A stretch of DNA of 64,000 bases from Alphaproteobacteria bacterium (GTDB lineage Bacteria > Pseudomonadota > Alphaproteobacteria > JAUHZC01): positions 237,302 to 301,301 of the forward strand of contig JAUHZC010000001.1 of assembly GCA_030425805.1 (NCBI GenBank), given 5' to 3'. This document shows positions 62,587 to 64,000 of the stretch, one piece after another; within the stretch, counting starts at the first letter, position 1, and each line of letters begins with the position of its first letter. A program made the position numbers and the translations under genes. The notes beneath the pieces were generated by a model. The model was not told the DNA's origin and did not search any database. It saw only the letters and a program-made list of their open reading frames with translations.

Positions 62587-64000
62587 ATGACAAAAAAATT
62601 ATATTATTTATTGTTTTCATTCTTGGTTTCAAATGCAGCTCTTGGAGCTGCTGCACTCCCAGAAGCATCATTCCCCAGCTTTTCCCAGCTCATGTCTGAA
62701 ATTTACCAAAGAGCTACTGCTTCTAATGAAACAGAGACAGAGGAAGTTAAAGCTGTGCTTGCAATGATGGCCGACGGACATGAATTTGGCGCAGCTGTCG
62801 CTGCAGTTCGAGAGGCAGCCAGAGATAGAGTTTTAAGAGCAACTGAAAGAGCAGCAGGAGAAGCTGAATGGAGAGCTACAAGAGCTGGAGCTTGGGGCGA
62901 GGAAGTCATGGCAGTGGCCTTGGAAGCTGCTGCATCCGAAGCTGAAATCGTTGCTGCCGGAGCCCCTGTGAGAGTTGCAAGGGGACCTCAGACGTTAACA
63001 GCTGCCATGAGAAGAGCCGTTGGAAATGAGGCTGTCAGAGATGCAGCTGAAAGAGCAGCTGAAAGAGCAGCTGAAGCAGCAAGAGAAGCTGGGGCCTTAG
63101 TCCTAGGAAGCCCCCTTGAGCCAACTACTCTTGCTTCTGTTGCAGATCAGCTCCAACTGAGTGAGCATGACATGGGAAGAATAGAAGAAGCTTGTGCCCG
63201 TGGTGGCCTCACTCACCCTCTTGAGAGAGAAGCATTCTTCCGTCAAATCCTGAGGATCGCACCTATCCTACAAAGATGTAATCCACACTATACAATGAGG
63301 GTTATCCAAGAGCTTATCACTAATTTAAGGACCTTCACGGCTCCCGAAGATCAAGAAGATGTTTTAAGAGATACTTTGATAGAATTTTTACTCAGAATTT
63401 TTAAAGGATCTGATCCTGATGAGGTCTTTAAGAATCTAGATAGGCCCCTCAGGCGAAACAGTATGTCCCTAGAAGAATTTTGTGTCTCACTTATCCCACT
63501 AAGCGCCTGCAGCCGTTGGAGGAGAGCGTCAAATTTTGAGTCTAACCATCGTTCCATTCTGGAGATTGCAAAAGAGTTACCAGAACTTAATGCTGAAGAT
63601 CTCCTTTTTTTGATAGATGCTCTTGATCTGGGACTTATGCAAAATGTACGTTTTTTCATAGGTTGGCGTCAACCTCAGGCTCGCATCAGAAATTTTATGC
63701 TGCTTTGTGGGCTTGTCCGAGCTAACGCTGTAAAGTTTTTCACCCCCCTTCGTACAACTAACTTTCTTACTATTAAGACACTGGCGTCACTCACCTCAGC
63801 ACAAGGAGCTTATTTTTCCAGAGTTTTATGCCCTCCCCTCTTAAGAGCACTTCGCGGAACAACGGTTGAGCATGAAGCATTAGAAGAAGCCATCAGAAAC
63901 CTTCTTTTCAATGAAGACTCCCCTGCATCACAGCCCCCAGAAGGCATGAGACCATCGTGGGGCATGCCTGTAAGAACACGCGCGCCTTGGGACTTTAGTG
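62587..64000 (+). CDS. Large exported protein of unknown function (partial, runs past window end)
   Basis: Open from ATG to the window edge, at least 471 codons. Signal peptide (KLYYLLFSFLVSNAALGAAA), then about 160 residues rich in Ala, Arg and Glu with an AERAAERAAEAAREA helical repeat, then a mixed globular helical region with several cysteines (EEFCVSLIPLSACSRWRRA). No family recognised. AT-rich leader upstream as for other exported-protein genes of the window. Confidence 0.65.
   Translation, partial: MTKKLYYLLFSFLVSNAALGAAALPEASFPSFSQLMSEIYQRATASNETETEEVKAVLAMMADGHEFGAAVAAVREAARDRVLRATERAAGEAEWRATRAGAWGEEVMAVALEAAASEAEIVAAGAPVRVARGPQTLTAAMRRAVGNEAVRDAAERAAERAAEAAREAGALVLGSPLEPTTLASVADQLQLSEHDMGRIEEACARGGLTHPLEREAFFRQILRIAPILQRCNPHYTMRVIQELITNLRTFTAPEDQEDVLRDTLIEFLLRIFKGSDPDEVFKNLDRPLRRNSMSLEEFCVSLIPLSACSRWRRASNFESNHRSILEIAKELPELNAEDLLFLIDALDLGLMQNVRFFIGWRQPQARIRNFMLLCGLVRANAVKFFTPLRTTNFLTIKTLASLTSAQGAYFSRVLCPPLLRALRGTTVEHEALEEAIRNLLFNEDSPASQPPEGMRPSWGMPVRTRAPWDFS

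Overview
The window reads as a chromosomal segment of an intracellular or host-associated alphaproteobacterium, most like the Holosporales/Rickettsiales-type lineages (inference). Support comes from alphaproteobacterial markers: an FzlA-type GST-like division protein, a split b/b' ATP synthase stalk, the ctaB - small ORF - ctaG cytochrome oxidase assembly cluster, type-2 heme A synthase, a DUF1465 protein and HPr/EIIA proteins with no sugar permease beside them. Intergenic spaces carry many copies of short palindromic repeats whose translation gives the peptide SHCEERSDEAI, known from many proteobacteria with such elements. There is no integrase, transposase, phage module or CRISPR array.

Layout. 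1-4.0 kb (minus): ubiE - TauE/SafE permease - hldD - lgt - MidA-type methyltransferase, nearly all overlapping or abutting. 4.7-6.7 kb (plus): the F0 block atpB-atpE-atpF'-atpF. 6.8-9.5 kb: five unrecognised genes, four with signal peptides. 9.8-12.6 kb: rpmI-rplT with a clear terminator, then a large exported-protein gene split by a frameshift. 12.6-20.6 kb: a 1046-residue FAD/Fe-S oxidoreductase with palindromic repeats inserted in frame, pgk (divergent, start codons overlapping), a DEAD-box helicase, pdhA-pdhB. 20.8-27.9 kb: a TMEM43-like membrane protein with a duplicated domain, fzlA, uppP, putA, DUF1465. 28.2-34.8 kb: an exported papain-like protease, ctaG/small ORF/ctaB, an acidic exported protein, tRNA-Pro, a YdcH-like protein, metK and an NlpC/P60-like exported protein. 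34.9-38.6 kb: cydAB and a TrmA/RlmD-type methyltransferase. 38.6-44.5 kb: exported proteins, pdhC, the SRP RNA, and two divergent DNA-binding protein genes. 44.5-53 kb: gpmI-bamD, an ELM1-like protein directly followed in frame by comEC, eno and an acetyltransferase. 53-64 kb: hpf, ctpA, an MFS carrier, tRNA-Ala, a coiled-coil exported protein, a sodium:solute symporter, SemiSWEET, ctaA, ptsH-manX, tRNA-Phe and the start of another exported protein.

Together the metabolic genes describe the lower half of glycolysis (pgk, gpmI, eno), pyruvate dehydrogenase, proline oxidation (putA), a proton ATP synthase and two terminal oxidase routes (heme A assembly for a cytochrome c oxidase, and a cytochrome bd-type oxidase). 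The most unusual layer is the density of exported proteins of unknown function: about thirteen in 64 kb, several with acidic runs and three with basic patches resembling eukaryotic nuclear localisation signals. They are the best candidates here for undescribed host-interaction factors, but nothing in the sequence proves that role.
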